A stretch of DNA of 64,000 bases from Pseudomonas sp. R84 (lineage in GTDB: Bacteria; Pseudomonadota; Gammaproteobacteria; Pseudomonadales; Pseudomonadaceae), in assembly GCF_009834515.1 (NCBI RefSeq), contig NZ_CP019426.1, positions 4,577,501 through 4,641,500 on the forward strand, in the 5' to 3' direction. The translations under genes and the position numbers were made by a program. Of the stretch, positions 61,244 through 64,000 are shown one piece after another (the stretch's first letter is position 1; the number at the start of each line of letters is the position of its first letter). The notes beneath the pieces are model-generated. The model worked only from the letters and a program-made list of their open reading frames with translations. It was not told the DNA's origin and made no database searches.

Positions 61244-61927
61244 ATGGGCGCAAGCATTCTCACCGCGAAGAACCTCAGCAAAGTGGTTCCCAGCGCGGAA
61301 GGTGAACTGACTATCCTGCACGAACTCAGCCTGGAACTGAACAAGGGCGACAGCCTCGCCATCGTCGGCGCGTCCGGTTCGGGCAAATCCACCCTCCTCG
61401 GCCTGCTCGCCGGTCTCGACCTGCCGAGCAGTGGCGAAGTCATTCTCGCCGGCCAAGGCCTGAGCAATCTCGACGAAGACCAGCGCGCACGCATTCGTGC
61501 CGAACATGTCGGTTTCGTCTTCCAGTCCTTCCAACTGCTCGACAGTCTCAATGCGCTGGAAAACGTCATGCTGCCGCTGGAGCTCGACGGCCGCAAAGAT
61601 GCGCGTGAGCGTGCGACCGAACTGCTCCAGCGCGTCGGCCTCGGCCAGCGCCTGACCCATTCGCCGCGCCAGCTCTCGGGTGGCGAACAGCAGCGCGTGG
61701 CGATTGCCCGAGCGTTTGCTGCCGAGCCTGACGTGCTGTTTGCCGATGAACCCACCGGCAACCTCGACAGCCATACCGGTGAGCGCATCAGCGATTTGCT
61801 CTTCGAATTGAACAAGGAGCGCGGCACCACCCTGGTGCTGGTCACCCACGACGAACGTCTGGCCCATCGTTGCCGGCGCCTGATCCGTCTTGAAGCCGGG
61901 CTGCTGATCGCCCCTCTGGAGCCTTGA
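61244..61927 (+). CDS. ybbA: ABC transporter ATP-binding protein (YbbA/LolD type)
   Basis: A 227-residue ATPase with Walker A GASGSGKST near residue 43, signature LSGGEQQRVAIARA near 145 and Walker B VLFADEPTGNLDS near 165; the GNLDS ending is typical of the LolD/FtsE/MacB group that works with FtsX-type permeases. Together with the next gene it matches E. coli ybbA-ybbP, which also stand divergent to tesA. The stop overlaps the permease start (TGATG). Confidence 0.93.
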   Translation: MGASILTAKNLSKVVPSAEGELTILHELSLELNKGDSLAIVGASGSGKSTLLGLLAGLDLPSSGEVILAGQGLSNLDEDQRARIRAEHVGFVFQSFQLLDSLNALENVMLPLELDGRKDARERATELLQRVGLGQRLTHSPRQLSGGEQQRVAIARAFAAEPDVLFADEPTGNLDSHTGERISDLLFELNKERGTTLVLVTHDERLAHRCRRLIRLEAGLLIAPLEP

Positions 61928-64000
61928 TGGCACGTTTGCCGCTGTTGCGTCTGTTCAGTCTCGCTATACGCCAGCTCCTGCGCGATGCCCGCGCCGGCGA
62001 ATTGCGCGTGTTGTTCTTCGCGTTGGTCGTTGCAGTAGCGGCGAGTACCGCCATCGGCTATTTCGGCGCCCGCCTGAACGGCGCGATGATGCTGCGCGCG
62101 ACTGAGTTTCTCGGCGCCGATCTGGTTCTCGAAGGCAGTTCCCCGGCCCGTGAAGAACAGATCAGGAGTGGTACCGAGCTGCGCCTGAATCACGCACAAG
62201 TGGTGGAGTTCTCCAGTGTCATCGCCACCGACAACGGCATTCAGCTGTCGAGCATCAAAGCCGTCGACCGCGCCTATCCGTTGCGCGGCGAACTGAAGAG
62301 TGCGCCAGCGCCTTTCGCCACCGAAGAAACCGGCGGCGAACCGCAACCGGGCGAAGCCTGGGTCGAGGCACGCCTGCTGACCGCACTGGATCTGAAGATC
62401 GGCGACAGCATTGATGTCGGCATGAAGACATTGAAAATGACCCGTGTGCTGACCTACGAACCGGATCGCGCCGGCAACTTCTACAGCCTGACGCCCCGGG
62501 TGCTGATCAACCTCGATGACCTCGCCGCCACCGGTGTCGTGCAACCCGGCAGCCGCGTGAGTTACCGCGAACTGTGGCGCGGTGAACCGCAGGCGCTGGA
62601 AACCTATCGGCAACTGATCAAACCCGGGCTCGCCGCCAACCAGCGGATACAGGATGCCCGCGATGGCAACCGGCAGATTGGCGGTGCGCTGGGCAAGGCC
62701 GAACGTTACCTGAACATGGCCAGTCTGGTAGCGGTGTTGTTGGCCGGCGTGGCGGTGGCCTTGTCGGCCAACCGTTTCGCCAGTCGCCGCTTCGATGCCA
62801 GCGCCTTGCTACGCTGCCTCGGCCTATCGCGCCGGGAAACCATGGTGCTGTTCAGTTTGCAATTGACCGTGCTCGGCCTGCTCGCCGCACTGAGTGGTGC
62901 ATTGCTCGGCTGGCTGGCGCAACTGGGCCTGTTCGCGCTGCTGCATGATTTGCTGCCAAGTGATGTGCCACCGGGCGGTCTGTTTCCAGCCATCGCCGGG
63001 ATCGGCACCGGGCTGGTCGCATTGGCCGGTTTCGCCTTGCCGCCGCTGGCCGCATTGGGTCGCGTGCCGCCGCTGCGTGTGCTGCGCCGGGACATGCTGC
63101 CGATTCCGTCGAGTACGTGGATGGTTTACGGCGCCGCACTGGGTGCGCTCGGCCTGATCATGTGGCGCCTGAGCCTTGATCTGCTGCTGACATTCGCCCT
63201 GCTCGGCGGTGGCGTAGTCGCCGCACTGGTACTGGGCGGCTTGCTGTTGTTGCTGTTGCAAAGCCTGCGGCGGATGCTCGCCCGCGCTTCGCTGCCATGG
63301 CGCCTGGGCCTGGGCCAGTTGCTGCGCCATCCGCTGGCAGCGGCCGGCCAGTCGTTGGCGTTCGGTCTGATTCTGCTGTCGATGGCCCTGATCGCGTTGC
63401 TGCGCGGTGAACTGCTCGACACCTGGCAAAACCAGCTACCGAAAAACGCGCCTAACTACTTCGCGTTGAACATTTTGCCGGCAGACAAACAAGCCTTCAC
63501 CGATCACCTGATCAAGGTCTCCGCACAAGCTGCGCCACTGTATCCGGTGGTGCCGGGGCGATTGATCAGCATCAACGGAGAAGCGGTGCAGCAAATCGTC
63601 AGCAAGGATTCGGCCGGCGACCGTGCGGTTCAAAGAGATTTGAGTCTGACCTGGGCTGCTGACTTACCGGCGGGCAACAAGCTCACGGCGGGTGAATGGT
63701 GGAAGGAACAGCCAACCGACGGTGTTCCCGGTGTCTCGGTGGAAGGCAAAGTCGCCGAAAGCCTCAAGCTCAAACTCGGCGATCAGATGGTGTTCAACGT
63801 CGGCGGGGTCAATCGTGAAGCGAAGGTCACCAGCCTGCGCGAAATCAACTGGGACAACTTCCAGCCGAACTTCTTCATGATCTTCCAGCCCGGTACGTTG
63901 AAGGATCTGCCGGCGACTTACCTGACCAGCTTCTATCTGGCGCCAGGTCATGACCAGCAGATCGTCGAACTGTCACGCACGTTCCCGGCAGTGACCATTC
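61927..64000 (+). CDS. ybbP: FtsX-family ABC permease (YbbP type), cut by the window end
   Basis: About 691 codons are visible and the frame is open to the last base. An N-terminal membrane helix (VLFFALVVAVAASTAIGYFG, residues 27-48), a periplasmic region, an FtsX core (about 260-345: VAVLLAGVAVALSANRFASR), a hydrophobic stretch at about 400-450, another helix near 475-495 and then a second periplasmic region follow. Such permeases use ATP to drive lipoprotein or lipid handling in the envelope; the exact substrate is unknown. It starts in a one-base overlap with ybbA. Confidence 0.92.
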   Translation, partial: MARLPLLRLFSLAIRQLLRDARAGELRVLFFALVVAVAASTAIGYFGARLNGAMMLRATEFLGADLVLEGSSPAREEQIRSGTELRLNHAQVVEFSSVIATDNGIQLSSIKAVDRAYPLRGELKSAPAPFATEETGGEPQPGEAWVEARLLTALDLKIGDSIDVGMKTLKMTRVLTYEPDRAGNFYSLTPRVLINLDDLAATGVVQPGSRVSYRELWRGEPQALETYRQLIKPGLAANQRIQDARDGNRQIGGALGKAERYLNMASLVAVLLAGVAVALSANRFASRRFDASALLRCLGLSRRETMVLFSLQLTVLGLLAALSGALLGWLAQLGLFALLHDLLPSDVPPGGLFPAIAGIGTGLVALAGFALPPLAALGRVPPLRVLRRDMLPIPSSTWMVYGAALGALGLIMWRLSLDLLLTFALLGGGVVAALVLGGLLLLLLQSLRRMLARASLPWRLGLGQLLRHPLAAAGQSLAFGLILLSMALIALLRGELLDTWQNQLPKNAPNYFALNILPADKQAFTDHLIKVSAQAAPLYPVVPGRLISINGEAVQQIVSKDSAGDRAVQRDLSLTWAADLPAGNKLTAGEWWKEQPTDGVPGVSVEGKVAESLKLKLGDQMVFNVGGVNREAKVTSLREINWDNFQPNFFMIFQPGTLKDLPATYLTSFYLAPGHDQQIVELSRTFPAVTI

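Noticed and set aside
60628..62613. Very long minus-strand open frame running through tesA and the ybbA/ybbP genes
   Set aside because: Only the tesA part has a family match; the rest is the antisense of the ABC genes, kept open by GC-rich third positions.

Overview
The window looks like chromosomal DNA of a fluorescent Pseudomonas (P. fluorescens group). The signs are an OprI-type lipoprotein, an EF-P with arginine at position 32 next to its rhamnosyltransferase EarP, a SagS/OspR/Gpx/MsrB/AlaA/HtpX/Tpm/DeaD gene order, CysB, and many REP palindromes built on GTGGGAGCGAGCCTGCTCGCGAA. Coding density is high, codon use is even and GC-rich, and I see no transposase, integrase, phage, tRNA, rRNA or CRISPR array. 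All comparisons with PAO1 gene order below are from memory and were not searched.

Layout. 1-2.6 kb: end of a biotin-dependent carboxylase subunit, an exonuclease, PpnP and a MOSC protein. 2.8-6.7 kb: signalling genes (CheV, an Hpt-like protein without the phospho-histidine, a NarL-type kinase/regulator pair). 6.7-12.7 kb: lipid kinase, molybdenum cofactor genes moeA-moaB and divergent mobA, a small lipoprotein, a pseudouridine synthase, a small gene under an apparent LexA box, and a glutaredoxin-like protein. 12.9-19.9 kb: CPA2 antiporter, ammonium transporter, a three-gene membrane stress operon, an EAL phosphodiesterase and dgt. 20.2-27.5 kb: a BvgA/BvgS-like (Roc-like) two-component system followed by a large HD-GYP protein.

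27.5-39 kb: thiol and oxidative-stress repair (msrC, gpx-ospR, msrB) around sagS, then alaA, htpX, tpm, an extradiol dioxygenase and deaD. 39-52 kb: crotonase, spermidine-synthase-like protein, class II DAHP synthase, YcaQ glycosylase, two LysR regulators, TSUP permease, ohrR-ohr-esterase, efp-earP and a Gre-like factor. 52-58 kb: cysB, a stress protein, a nucleotidase, ketopantoate reductase, a thioredoxin-like and a PilZ-like protein, class I DAHP synthase and a GNAT protein. 58.7-64 kb: oprI, an L,D-transpeptidase, and tesA divergent from an ABC exporter (ybbA-ybbP type) cut off by the window end.

Main themes are peroxide/thiol defence under two MarR-type cysteine sensors (OspR, OhrR), each with a visible candidate operator, and second-messenger or phosphorelay signalling (SagS, Roc-like pair, EAL, HD-GYP, PilZ-like). 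I did not find an obviously new multi-gene system. The best leads are a LexA-type box over the promoter of an unnamed 105-residue protein, the Hpt-like protein lacking its histidine, the HD-GYP protein with a large insertion, and the gpx-ospR operator.
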